From NCBI GenBank assembly GCA_943788615.1, contig CALSQY010000001.1:1364001-1428000 (forward strand): a stretch of DNA of 64,000 nucleotides, given 5' to 3'. The notes under the pieces are model-generated. The model was given only the letters and a program-made list of their open reading frames with translations, searched no databases and had not been told where the DNA came from. Position numbers and translations under genes: made by a program. The first letter of the stretch is position 1. Each line of letters starts with the position of its first letter. Source of the DNA: UBA4465 sp002292365 (GTDB lineage Bacteria > Bacteroidota > Bacteroidia > Cytophagales > Cyclobacteriaceae). Positions 28,429 through 37,126 of this stretch are shown one piece after another.

Positions 28429-28648
28429 AGAGCGAGGTAAAAAATTTGCCCAGCTTCCAATGTGGATCTTCCACGGTGAAGCGGGCGATGTAGTCTCTGT
28501 AGATGTTTCACGGGAGGCTGTCAAGGCGCTGAAAGCCACCGGTGGAAATCCAAGATATACTGAATATCCTGGTGTAGGACATGATAGCTGGACCAGGGCT
28601 TATCGAGATGAAGAATTTATTGACTGGTTGTTTGCTCATTTCTGCTAG
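28429..28648 (+). pseudogene. C-terminal remnant of an exported esterase/dienelactone-hydrolase-like protein
   Basis: A frame open from 28388 encodes, from about 28430 on, the C-terminal part of an alpha/beta hydrolase: MWIFHGEAGDVVSVDVS carries the usual acid-residue strand, and EYPGVGHDSWTRAYRD carries the catalytic His. The nucleophile elbow and the rest of the fold are absent. The fragment abuts the IS3 OrfA fragment, so an insertion or a deletion between an IS and an esterase gene is likely. Base composition is more GC-rich than the DNA to the left. Confidence 0.72.
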
Positions 28649-28722
28649 TATTGACGGTGGGACTTGTGTTTGGTAAAGCAATGATTAGTAACGGAAGTAT
28701 TAATTGTTAAAAAATTGTTCAC

Positions 28723-30744
28723 ATGAAAAATACGGCTATTGGAAGCCTGCTAATTTATTTATTAGCGACAGCATGTAGTACAAAAACAGATAAGACGCTG
28801 GTCAGTTGGGTAGAACTAAAAAATTTAGGTGTCCAGGGTGGATCAATTCTCACTATTCAGTCAGATGAAAAATTTGACGGTATAGTTTTAGGTGCAACAG
28901 AATCAGGAAAATGGGTTGCGGGAAGCGAAGACAAAAAACGAAGTACTTTTGAATTAAGTAATGTTAAAGCTGAAACAGAAGCAAGTATTGGACAGCTGAT
29001 CCAAATGGCTATTGTTTACAAAGGCAGTGAGATCATTATTTACAGAAATGGTGAATTATACGCTACAAATAAATCTGAGAACATTGATTTATTGAGCCTT
29101 GATGATAACATTGTTGTATTCGGGGCTCGACATAAAGGAGCCGATGACCATATCAATGCGGAAATTGAAGACGCGAGAATTTATAGTTCAGCGCTCACTC
29201 CTGCACAACTCAAGTTGCTTAAACCAAATGAACCCTCCAATATTGAGCCGTATGCATGGTGGGATTTTGAAGGAGAAAAAATCAAAGAAAAAACAGGCCG
29301 TTACCATCTAAATCTGTCACGGGAGGGTGCAAAACTTCATGACGGCAGGTTAGTTCTCGTTAAATGGGGAGTCATGACCGCCTTAGAAGCGTATGTTGAA
29401 GAAACACCAAAATGGCCTGATAGTCCTCCCAATGATTGGCTGACTTTTCACCTTGCACACCCGGGACCGGGAGAAGGAATGCCCGGAGATCCGAATCCAA
29501 TGTACTATTACAAAGGACGCTACCACCTTCATTATATTTATGATAACAATTATGGGCCTGCTTATGCACACGTTTCGAGTACAGATATGGTTCACTGGAA
29601 GTGGCACAAAACAGTTCTTACACCGGCTCTTACCGGGCATGGAATGTACAGCGGAACAGGATTTTTCACTAAGGATGGTAAACCTGCCATGATTTATCAC
29701 GGTGAAGGTTCAGGCTATAATATGATCTCTTATGCGCTCGATGATAATCTTGATGTATGGTCGAAACCGGAACCAATTGTTGCAATGGATGAAAATGGTC
29801 CAGTACCTGAAAAATACTGGGATCCTGATATATGGGAATTAGACGATACCTATTACGCATTGTCCGGAGGTGAAGATCCGGGTCTGATGAAATCATCTGA
29901 CCTTAAAAACTGGAACTATCTTGGTAAACTTCTTCACGATGATTTTCCTGAAGATATTGGAATCCCAAGGGACGAAGATATCTCATGCGCAAATATGTTT
30001 CAGATCGGAGAAAAATGGATGCTCCTTTGTATAAGTCACCGTATAGGCTGCCGATATTATCTTGGTGATTTCGTAGACGAAAAATTTCTTCCAGATGAAC
30101 ATCACATGATGAACTGGACAGATACCAACTGGGAGGACTTTAGCAACCTGTCTTACTTCGCACCCGAATCAATGATCTCTGAAGACGGCAGGCGCGTGAT
30201 GTATACATGGCTGATGACTGATGTTAAACCAAGTGGCGTACAGGGACTGCCGCGTGAGCTTGAACTTCCTGAAGACGGAGCGCTTCGCATCAAACCGCTA
30301 AAAGAACTCGAATCTCTTAGATACGACGAGATTGCCCTTGAAGATGAAACGATCAGCAAAGGATCGAACCTTTTGCTGGATAAAATAGAAGGAGACGCTG
30401 TTGAATTTGAAATTGTATTCGAAGCGCCATTATCAAAAGAATTTGGTATAAATATGCTGGGAGATGAGCAGGGAAATGAAGAACTGAATATTACTTATGG
30501 CAAGGGACAAAAAGAATTGCATATAGGTAAAATCAATCCGCCGTTTGAACTCCAGGATGGTGAAGACCTTACACTTAGAATTTTCATAGATAAAAACTTA
30601 GTTGAGGTTTTTGCCAACGATCGCCAAGCTGCAGCTGTCTCCCATGCTAGAATTCGAAAGAATCCAAATATCCAAATATTTACAAAAGATAAAGATCTTA
30701 TTGTCAAAGAGATACATGCATGGAAGATGAAATCGATTTATTAG
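28723..30744 (+). CDS. GH32-like glycoside hydrolase lipoprotein with N-terminal LamG-like domain
   Basis: A 673-residue lipoprotein (LLATAC lipobox, Cys18). Residues about 25-165 look like a concanavalin/LamG-type jelly roll (IYRNGELYATNKS, DARIYSSALTPAQLKLL). A five-bladed GH32/GH43-clan catalytic domain follows (about 235-510), then a beta-sandwich module typical of GH32 (about 520-670, FIDKNLVEVFAND). By position the nucleophile is D256 in GDPNP (replacing the usual NDPNG), the transition-state Asp is D367 or D369 in YWDPDIW (usual RDP), and the acid/base is E418 in DEDISC (usual EC). GH32 enzymes cleave beta-fructosides such as sucrose, inulin or levan; these motif changes leave the exact substrate open. 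Confidence 0.78.
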   Translation: MKNTAIGSLLIYLLATACSTKTDKTLVSWVELKNLGVQGGSILTIQSDEKFDGIVLGATESGKWVAGSEDKKRSTFELSNVKAETEASIGQLIQMAIVYKGSEIIIYRNGELYATNKSENIDLLSLDDNIVVFGARHKGADDHINAEIEDARIYSSALTPAQLKLLKPNEPSNIEPYAWWDFEGEKIKEKTGRYHLNLSREGAKLHDGRLVLVKWGVMTALEAYVEETPKWPDSPPNDWLTFHLAHPGPGEGMPGDPNPMYYYKGRYHLHYIYDNNYGPAYAHVSSTDMVHWKWHKTVLTPALTGHGMYSGTGFFTKDGKPAMIYHGEGSGYNMISYALDDNLDVWSKPEPIVAMDENGPVPEKYWDPDIWELDDTYYALSGGEDPGLMKSSDLKNWNYLGKLLHDDFPEDIGIPRDEDISCANMFQIGEKWMLLCISHRIGCRYYLGDFVDEKFLPDEHHMMNWTDTNWEDFSNLSYFAPESMISEDGRRVMYTWLMTDVKPSGVQGLPRELELPEDGALRIKPLKELESLRYDEIALEDETISKGSNLLLDKIEGDAVEFEIVFEAPLSKEFGINMLGDEQGNEELNITYGKGQKELHIGKINPPFELQDGEDLTLRIFIDKNLVEVFANDRQAAAVSHARIRKNPNIQIFTKDKDLIVKEIHAWKMKSIY

Positions 30745-30795
30745 ATAGTCTGTAGTAGTGAATCAGGAAAACGATTCTGAATTCTATTCTAGGAT

Positions 30796-32037
30796 TTGGG
30801 ATTTTCTAATAAAACAATAATTGATATGATATTGAAAAACTTAATTATTTGTCAGAAAGCTACTGTTTTTGTTTTGTTGCTCATTTTAATGGCCTGTTCG
30901 AAACGCAAGCCCTTAGTCGTTAATGACCAAACAGCGGAAGGGCAAATTTTACTTACCATGGACCAGTGGGCGGAAGCCCTCACATCGGGTGACATTGAGA
31001 AGACAATGACATTTTACTCTGAAAACTTCTCCGGTACTGAAGCAAAGGATAAAGAGAAAATGAGTGAATTGCTTAATGAAGCCAAGTCCTACGGCATGTT
31101 ATTGTTCTTGAAAATCGATTTGATGACTGCGGATTTAAAAGTTGAAGGAGATACAGCAGAAATCGTCATTTATAATGAAGACGGAGAGTTGGAGATGGAC
31201 TTTGCACTCGCGAAGGAGGGAAATGACTGGCGGATTATTGGTGTCCCTTCAGAAATCTGTAACTACGAAGATTATACTGAACCTTATGGTAATGATTGCG
31301 TCGACATGGGAGGGTATTACCGTTGTTGGGATATTCTTATTCCAGAGGGTTTAACAAACAAAGCGCCGTTGGTACTTGATTTTCATGGTTGGACCGAAAA
31401 CGTGTCACATCAGCGTTCAATATCCGGATTCGAAGCGCTTGCATAATCGGAGGGTTTTATAGTGGCATGGCCTCATGGGTTGTGTAGTTCCTGGAATGCA
31501 GGGCTTCAATGTTGCGCTCCAGCTTCAGATAATAAAATTGATGACATGGGTTTCGTGAGGAAAATGATTGAGCAGTTGGTGAGCAAACATCACATCGATG
31601 ATAGCCGCATTTATGTAACTGGCCTATCAAATGGCTGTGCCATGACCCGACGAATAGCCAATGAAGCAAGCGATTTAATAACCGCGGCAGCATGTATGTC
31701 CCTTCATCTACTGACAGAAACAGATCCTGACTATACTGCTGTGCCAGTGATGACAATTATGGGTACCAATGATGATCTCTATCTCGCGAATGAGGATATG
31801 CCTGGAGCTACAGAGAACTTTGAGCGCTGGAAGCAAATGAATAATTGTCAGGGAGCTTACGAGGTGACCTGGAGTTCAGGTGAAAGCGTCACCTGGACAT
31901 ATAAAGATTGTGATAACCAAACTGAAGTAGCGTTGGTGACAATTGATGATGGCGGCCATATGCTGTATCAAAATGAGCAAACCAATATTAACACAACCCA
32001 ATTGGCCTGGGATTTTATAAAAAAATTTAAAAAATGA
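30796..32037 (+). pseudogene. SnoaL-like/PHB-depolymerase-type esterase with in-frame stop
   Basis: Two frames, 30796-31446 and 31462-32037, lie in the same phase and form one gene interrupted by a TAA at 31444-31446. The N-terminal part has a lipobox (LMAC), a SnoaL/DUF4440-like domain (about residues 45-150) and the start of an esterase domain (APLVLDFHGWTEN). The second part continues directly with FIVAWPHG, GLSNGC (nucleophile Ser), GTNDDLY (acid) and GGHMLYQ (His). Homologues read through this position, so a single substitution such as GAA to TAA explains the break. If not a sequence error, it is a recent pseudogene. The annotated frame begins at 30796, where the first residues MGFSNKTIID are uncertain; the ATG at 30826 fits the signal peptide better. 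It overlaps the next gene by 4 nt. Confidence 0.8.
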
Positions 32038-33215
32038 GAAAGCTACTACAAGTACTTACGTTGTCATTAATTTTTTTTAGCTGCAACCCGTCGGACAAAA
32101 AGGCACAGAAAATGGATGCTGACCAATCGAATAGTCAGCAAGAAAGCAATGAATCTGATTATGAGGAGTTCATGGAAAGGTTGAGGGCAGAGGAGCCATA
32201 TATTGGTTTTTTTGCTGCCGAGGAAAAATATATAAGTACAATAACGCCTAAATATTTTGAAGCAAGAAAGGTGTGTTTTCAAGGAATCAATAGATCAAAA
32301 GAAGAGCCATTTGATTTTGTAGATCCATTTATTGAATTATGCAAAGAGGAGGGGCTTATAAAGCTAAATGAGGAGGAAGCTTGGGAAAATATGTTGACCA
32401 CATTGAGCTACGAAATGTATCCTAACATGCCTATTTTTAATTTTCTAACAGAACAGGTAATTGAGCACAGAAACCTTACTTACGCAGAATATCCAAATAA
32501 AAAATTGGACCTGGATCTGTTTCTTCCCAAAAGACCAATCAAAAAACCAATGCCCGTAGTAGTATGTATTCATGGAGGAGGCTTTGTGGTGAATAAACGA
32601 ATCTGGTTTGAGCCATTTGCGAAGTATTTGGCTACGAATGGAATGGCTGCGGTAACGATCGATTACCGCAAGCTCACTGCGGTAGAATTAAAGGATATCG
32701 TTGGCGATACAAAAGCAGCCATTCGATGGGTGCGCGCCAACGCAGAAAAGTACAACCTTGACCCAGACAAAATTGGCGCAATTGGCGCGTCTGCCGGTGC
32801 GTATTTGGTGGCACTTTTAGGAACGACCGGTGAAGTGCCGGAACTCGAAGGAACTGGCGGAAATCCGAATTTCTCTAGTACCATTCAGGCAGTATTCGGT
32901 ATTGCCACGCCTGCTTTGGGATCAAGTACAAGCCCAGAGCGGATGGCACGGTTCGGTTTCACTAAAGAAGAATTTAATTTGTTATCTCCATACCAAAACA
33001 TTGACCAATCGTCGGCTCCACTATTTCTCCTTCATGGCACCGAAGATGAAATTGTACCACCAGAGAGCGCTCAAGAATTGCACGACAAATACAAGGAGTT
33101 GGGCTTGCATGTCCAATTAGAATGGGTGCCTGATGAGGGACATGGTTTTTATGAAGGGAAGGATTTTGCTATTTTCAGAGCTACTGAATTCTTTATTTCC
33201 CGTCTGGCTGAGTAA
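32034..33215 (+). CDS. HSL/BD-FAE-like alpha/beta hydrolase lipoprotein
   Basis: A 393-residue lipoprotein (LIFFSC lipobox, Cys17) with an acidic linker and a hormone-sensitive-lipase-type esterase domain (about 155-390). It shows the oxyanion motif HGGGF (about 181-185), nucleophile elbow GASAG (about 247-251), acid in GTEDEIVPP and His in EGHGFYEG. Such enzymes remove acetyl or other acyl groups from carbohydrates, or act on xenobiotic esters. The start overlaps the stop of the preceding esterase in an ATGA arrangement, implying translational coupling. Deacylation of an imported or surface glycan is a reasonable inference. Confidence 0.85.
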   Translation: MRKLLQVLTLSLIFFSCNPSDKKAQKMDADQSNSQQESNESDYEEFMERLRAEEPYIGFFAAEEKYISTITPKYFEARKVCFQGINRSKEEPFDFVDPFIELCKEEGLIKLNEEEAWENMLTTLSYEMYPNMPIFNFLTEQVIEHRNLTYAEYPNKKLDLDLFLPKRPIKKPMPVVVCIHGGGFVVNKRIWFEPFAKYLATNGMAAVTIDYRKLTAVELKDIVGDTKAAIRWVRANAEKYNLDPDKIGAIGASAGAYLVALLGTTGEVPELEGTGGNPNFSSTIQAVFGIATPALGSSTSPERMARFGFTKEEFNLLSPYQNIDQSSAPLFLLHGTEDEIVPPESAQELHDKYKELGLHVQLEWVPDEGHGFYEGKDFAIFRATEFFISRLAE

Positions 33216-33235
33216 AATTGAAAGAAATGAAAGGT

Positions 33236-33287
33236 AGTTATTAGTATGAATAACTTTCTTAATATAGTTAAGAAACTATCTTTTTTT
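33236..33287 (+). terminator. Candidate terminator hairpins after the esterase operon
   Basis: Two small hairpins follow the stop at 33215. AGTTATT/AATAACT (7-bp arms, 6-nt loop) lies at 33236-33255. ATAGTT/AACTAT (6-bp arms, 4-nt loop) lies at 33264-33279 and runs into CTTTTTTT. Both stems are AT-rich and weak, but the T-run supports termination here. Confidence 0.35.
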
Positions 33288-33290
33288 CAT

Positions 33291-33298
33291 TACTTTTG
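33291..33298 (+). promoter_or_regulatory. Candidate -7 element for the ThuA-DUF1080 gene
   Basis: TACTTTTG matches the Bacteroidota -7 consensus TAnnTTTG and lies 65 bp before the ATG at 33363, just after putative terminator hairpins. The -33 position reads TTAA rather than TTTG, so the match is partial. Confidence 0.33.
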
Positions 33299-33362
33299 AA
33301 TTAGGTAATCAATTTTATTTACCCATTCAATTATTTGCACTTACCAATATTCAGATACTAAT

Positions 33363-34967
33363 ATGAATTCTATAATTATTCCCTGCTTCAAAAGCCTAAT
33401 CATATTCACAATGCTGATTTCTTTTCAATTCAGCACGCTAGCTCAGAGTTCTAAAAAACCGACAGCGGTATTTATCACTGGAGGAGATGAGTATCAGTCC
33501 AGGGAAAGAATGAAACCCTTCGCTAAAACGCTCGAAAAGGACTATGGTTTCGAGGTAATATACATTAAGGATGACGCACCAGGTGCAGATACGGACCCGG
33601 ATCATGATCCTAAACCCACAGTTTTGGAGAATGCTGAAAAAATAAGGGATGCTGATTTGATGGTCGTATTTATGCGCTTCAGAAATTGGGAGCCCAAATC
33701 ACTGGCGCACTTTATGAGTCATTTTGAAGCTGGTAAGCCGGCTGTAGCCATCAGAACAACCACGCATGCATTTTGGAAAGACCGAACCTTTGCCCCCAAA
33801 TATTTCGGAGGCCATTATAAAACACATTATACCGAACGTATTGTTTGTCAAGTAAATCCTGAACATGCAGAGCACCCCATGGTAAGAGGGGTGGAACGCA
33901 AATGGGGCGATGGTGAAGGGCCTTACGTTTCTACTCCGCTTACGGATGGCGCCACACCGGTTGTTTTCTCCTACGGTCATTGGAGGAAACACGAAGAAAG
34001 CCCGGGGATTGGAAATGATAGCTATGATTCTCCGAATTACCCTGTAGCCTGGGCATTCAATGACAATGGAGCGAGAAGAGCGATGATCACTTTGGGCAGT
34101 TATCGGGTAGGTGACTTAAAAGCTGATTATTTTAAAAACCTCTTTTACAATTCTGTTTTTTGGTCTTTAGGATATGAAGTGCCAGCAGGTGGGGTCTTGT
34201 CCGAAGGGAAGGCATTTAAAATGGTCGAAGAAAAAGCACCTTACAAGCCAGAGACTGTCGACATACCTGCTGTTCCAGCATATAAGCTTGAGGAAGATTG
34301 GGAGGTACTATTTGATGGCAAAGATTTATCAAAATGGAAGCATTACGATGTTACAATGGCTCCGTCACCTATATTTTTAGATTATAGAGCAAACTCTGAA
34401 GGGCCCATCGACTATGCACTGGCACCTGCCAGATGGGAAATAAAAGAGGGAACTACAGTGGCGCGACCTGGTTTCGGCGATATTATAACCAAAGAATATT
34501 ACAGCAATTATAAACTTCGGTTTGACTACTATATTCCGGAATATCCTGAATGGGTAACCGGTGAATGGAGGGGGAATAGTGGTGTATTCCTTAATGGGTC
34601 ATGGGAAATATCCATTCTTGATTCATATGGCCAAGAAGCTTCAAACCGATCAAATGGAGCCATTTACAGGGATAAAGCGCCAGATTTTGAAGCATCAAAA
34701 CCTGCAGGTCAATGGCAAACTTTGGAAATTGAGTTCATGAACGGGTTGGTGACCGTCTTGTTAAATGGTGTAAAAATCCATGATCAGGTAAAAGTTGACA
34801 GACCAACCTTTTTGGGATTTCCGGCAGCGCAATCTTTCGCTGAAATCAGCTTTGACAGTTTCATGGGTGTGGTATCAAAAGGCCCCATCAGATTGCAGGG
34901 AGAGAATTCCGAAGTGAGATTTGCCAATGTTGCTATCATGCGACTTTATAATGACGATGACGATTAA
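33363..34967 (+). CDS. ThuA-like domain fused to DUF1080 (3-keto-disaccharide hydrolase-type) domain
   Basis: A 534-residue exported protein with signal peptide to about residue 28 (STLAQ), a ThuA-like domain at about 33-275 (FITGGDEYQSRERMK, VVFMRFRNWEP, AIRTTTHAFWK) and a DUF1080 jelly-roll domain at about 310-530 (WEVLFDGKDLSKWKHYD, GNSGVFLNGSWEISILDSYG). Some DUF1080 proteins have been shown to hydrolyse 3-keto-glycosides, which gives the family its current name. The catalytic action of this fusion is inferred to be on an oxidised sugar in the periplasm. It appears to start a transcription unit, with a -7 element upstream, followed by a ThuA remnant and two TIM-barrel genes. Confidence 0.85.
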   Translation: MNSIIIPCFKSLIIFTMLISFQFSTLAQSSKKPTAVFITGGDEYQSRERMKPFAKTLEKDYGFEVIYIKDDAPGADTDPDHDPKPTVLENAEKIRDADLMVVFMRFRNWEPKSLAHFMSHFEAGKPAVAIRTTTHAFWKDRTFAPKYFGGHYKTHYTERIVCQVNPEHAEHPMVRGVERKWGDGEGPYVSTPLTDGATPVVFSYGHWRKHEESPGIGNDSYDSPNYPVAWAFNDNGARRAMITLGSYRVGDLKADYFKNLFYNSVFWSLGYEVPAGGVLSEGKAFKMVEEKAPYKPETVDIPAVPAYKLEEDWEVLFDGKDLSKWKHYDVTMAPSPIFLDYRANSEGPIDYALAPARWEIKEGTTVARPGFGDIITKEYYSNYKLRFDYYIPEYPEWVTGEWRGNSGVFLNGSWEISILDSYGQEASNRSNGAIYRDKAPDFEASKPAGQWQTLEIEFMNGLVTVLLNGVKIHDQVKVDRPTFLGFPAAQSFAEISFDSFMGVVSKGPIRLQGENSEVRFANVAIMRLYNDDDD

Positions 34968-35036
34968 ATCTAATTCTATTGAAAGGTCACAAAGATTGAT
35001 CATCTAAATTTCATATTAGGACAACTGAACATACTT

Positions 35037-35198
35037 ATGCAGGCTAAATAACCTAAGACAACTGCTCTTATATTACTAATAATAGTTCTTGGGCTATTTA
35101 ACACCTCCGTTTTTGCCCAAGATTCAAGACCACATGTGGTTTTCATCGCAGGAGAGGCAGAGTATGGTGCTTCACCGAGAGATAAATTGATGACTTGA
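35037..35198 (+). pseudogene. Remnant of a further ThuA-like gene (N-terminal fragment)
   Basis: In the 246-bp gap between two genes, one frame encodes a signal-peptide-like stretch (LILLIIVLGLFNTSVFAQ) and then RPHVVFIAGEAEYGASPRD. This matches the beginning of ThuA-like proteins, where a GDEEY-type motif follows the first strand. The ATG at 35037 is followed four codons later by an in-frame TAA (35049), and the frame ends at TGA 35196-35198 after about 27 residues of mature domain. The rest of the domain is missing, so the copy is dead and deleted. It is too short to be functional. Confidence 0.72.
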
Positions 35199-35213
35199 AT
35201 AAATTAATAGCAA

Positions 35214-36251
35214 ATGAACAATAAATATCCAAAATTACATAATGCTACTTGGCCAGGAGTAGTAGGAAAAGGAGATGACGAACCTTTTTTAAGTCTTGAT
35301 AAAATGATTGAGTTTACCACGAAAGCAGAGGTAAATGGACGAAAATTTGATGGAGTGGACCTATTTCTTTCAGAGCCACATGTTTCAATAGATTCCACGG
35401 ATGATCAATTATTTGCCCTTGCCGAACAATTAAAGGGATACGATTTAGTTGCTGGGTCTTTAGTAGCGCCAGTATGGCCCGAGACTGGAGGTGGATCGGC
35501 CATGGGAAATGGCGAGGATCGAAAGAATTTTTTAACTCAGGTCCGAAAAGCATGTGTTATTGCGGGTAAACTAAGAGATCTGGGAGTACGACCATATGGA
35601 ATCATTAGAATAGATTCTGCTTCTGATGTCCAATCATGGAGTAAAGATCCTGAAGGAAATACAAAACGGATTGCTCAGACATTTGGAGAAGCAGCTAAAA
35701 TCGCTGCTGACTATGGCGAGAAATTGGCTGCGGAGGGCGAGATTTGTTGGGGGGGGATGCATAGTTGGAAATGGATGTTGCGTACGCTTGAACTGGCAGA
35801 TGCTGGTGATACATTGGGTTTCCAGGCCGATCTGGCGCATTCCATGCTTTATCTATTGGGGTACAATGCCAACGAGCATCGGCTATTGCCCACCGATTTT
35901 AATTGGAATGATAGAGATGCCTTCACTTCGGCATATAAAGAAATGACGGATGCACTTCGACCCTGGACAATCGATTTTCATGTCGCGCAAAATGATGGAA
36001 CTGTTAGAGGACAGGGCTCACATGACAAGACCGGAAAACATTGCTTGGCAGATGATCCAAATGGCAAATTGGATATCCCCTGGGCAGCAGGGTTTTGGTT
36101 GAATGAGGATGGTCAGCCACGAAAAAATATTCGTCATATCTGTTGGGATGGTTGCATGTTTCCAAATGAGACACTGAACCAGCAAAAAACCTGGGATACT
36201 ATCCTTGAAACAATGGTCAAAGTGCAAGACGCACATGGATGGTCGGAATAA
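35214..36251 (+). CDS. TIM-barrel sugar isomerase/epimerase-like protein
   Basis: A 345-residue protein of the xylose isomerase-like TIM-barrel superfamily, without a signal peptide. Seen features are FDGVDLFLSEPH, GEICWGGMHSWKWM (likely metal-site Glu), FQADLAHSMLYLLG (Asp/His) and IDFHVAQNDGTVRGQGSHD. It likely binds a divalent metal and isomerises or epimerises a sugar or keto-sugar in the cytoplasm. Proteins of this type recur next to ThuA/DUF1080 genes in Bacteroidota and Planctomycetes. It is 19 bp before the next TIM-barrel gene, so the two are probably co-transcribed. Exact substrate unknown. Confidence 0.78.
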   Translation: MNNKYPKLHNATWPGVVGKGDDEPFLSLDKMIEFTTKAEVNGRKFDGVDLFLSEPHVSIDSTDDQLFALAEQLKGYDLVAGSLVAPVWPETGGGSAMGNGEDRKNFLTQVRKACVIAGKLRDLGVRPYGIIRIDSASDVQSWSKDPEGNTKRIAQTFGEAAKIAADYGEKLAAEGEICWGGMHSWKWMLRTLELADAGDTLGFQADLAHSMLYLLGYNANEHRLLPTDFNWNDRDAFTSAYKEMTDALRPWTIDFHVAQNDGTVRGQGSHDKTGKHCLADDPNGKLDIPWAAGFWLNEDGQPRKNIRHICWDGCMFPNETLNQQKTWDTILETMVKVQDAHGWSE

Positions 36252-36270
36252 ATATTAATTGATTATAATC

Positions 36271-37089
36271 ATGAGCAAAATCGTATTAGGAGCAGAAGTT
36301 TATACCTGGTTTATGAGTGAGGGTGGCAAAACCTTCGATAACCAGTTGGACCACATGATTGAAGTGGTGGCTGAAGCAGGATTTACCGGCATTGAACCCA
36401 TGCATTTTTGGATGGGTGATTGGGCGGATCCAGTGAAATTGGCTGAAAAGCTTGATAAACACAATATAGAATTGGCGGGCATAGCATTAGCCTTGGATTG
36501 GAATAATCCACATGAAACAGCGGATGAGAAAAGACAGGCCGATAGCGCAATTGATTTGATTAAACACTTCCCAGAGTGCGTGTTGTGCACGGTACAGATG
36601 CCCTCCGGGCGGCATGATCTTGAGCAGCGTCGGTTAAACCTGATTGCCAATGTGAATACGGTTTCTAAAAGAGCCGCCGATGTGGGAATAAAGTGTTCTT
36701 TCCATCCCAATTCACCTGAAACCTCCACGAATAGGACTGCAGAAGACTACAATGTAATTCTAAATGGTTTAGATCCCTCTGTTACAGGATGGACACCGGA
36801 TGTCGGTCATATCAAAAATGGCGGGATGGACATTCTGGCCAAAATGGAAGAATATAAATCATTAATCAATCACGTACATTATAAGGACTGGGACGGCGAA
36901 CCCGAATGGGCTTTAATGGGAAAAGGGAAAATTGACTTTGAGGAGATTACCCAATGGTTGGTAAATGAAAATTATGAAGGTTGGATACTTTGCGAGGATG
37001 AAGCAGATGATGCGATTGGAGATCCGGATGGAGTGACTTTACATGATGGGAAGTACTGTCAGGAAAGATTAATGCCCATTATTTTTTGA
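36271..37089 (+). CDS. Sugar phosphate isomerase/epimerase family protein (inosose dehydratase-like)
   Basis: A 272-residue TIM-barrel protein of the AP-endonuclease-2-like family, closest in flavour to IolE/inosose dehydratases. Segments are GFTGIEPMHFWMGD, KCSFHPNSPETST (metal/substrate side), TGWTPDVGHIKNGG, INHVHYKDWDG and ILCEDEADD. The last three place the expected Asp/His, His and Glu ligands at barrel ends. The ATG at 36271 (MSKIVLGAE) is preferred over a TTG at 36259. In 3-keto-sugar pathways similar proteins act as epimerases or dehydratases; the role here is inferred. The PmoA-like/cytochrome fusion gene follows 37 bp downstream. Confidence 0.82.
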   Translation: MSKIVLGAEVYTWFMSEGGKTFDNQLDHMIEVVAEAGFTGIEPMHFWMGDWADPVKLAEKLDKHNIELAGIALALDWNNPHETADEKRQADSAIDLIKHFPECVLCTVQMPSGRHDLEQRRLNLIANVNTVSKRAADVGIKCSFHPNSPETSTNRTAEDYNVILNGLDPSVTGWTPDVGHIKNGGMDILAKMEEYKSLINHVHYKDWDGEPEWALMGKGKIDFEEITQWLVNENYEGWILCEDEADDAIGDPDGVTLHDGKYCQERLMPIIF

Positions 37090-37126
37090 TTAACAAAATA
37101 ATTGATAACACAAAATACGACTAACT

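Noticed and set aside
28242..28511. 89-residue minus-strand frame over the IS3/esterase junction
   Set aside because: Antisense to two fragments with recognisable homology on the plus strand; no family features of its own.
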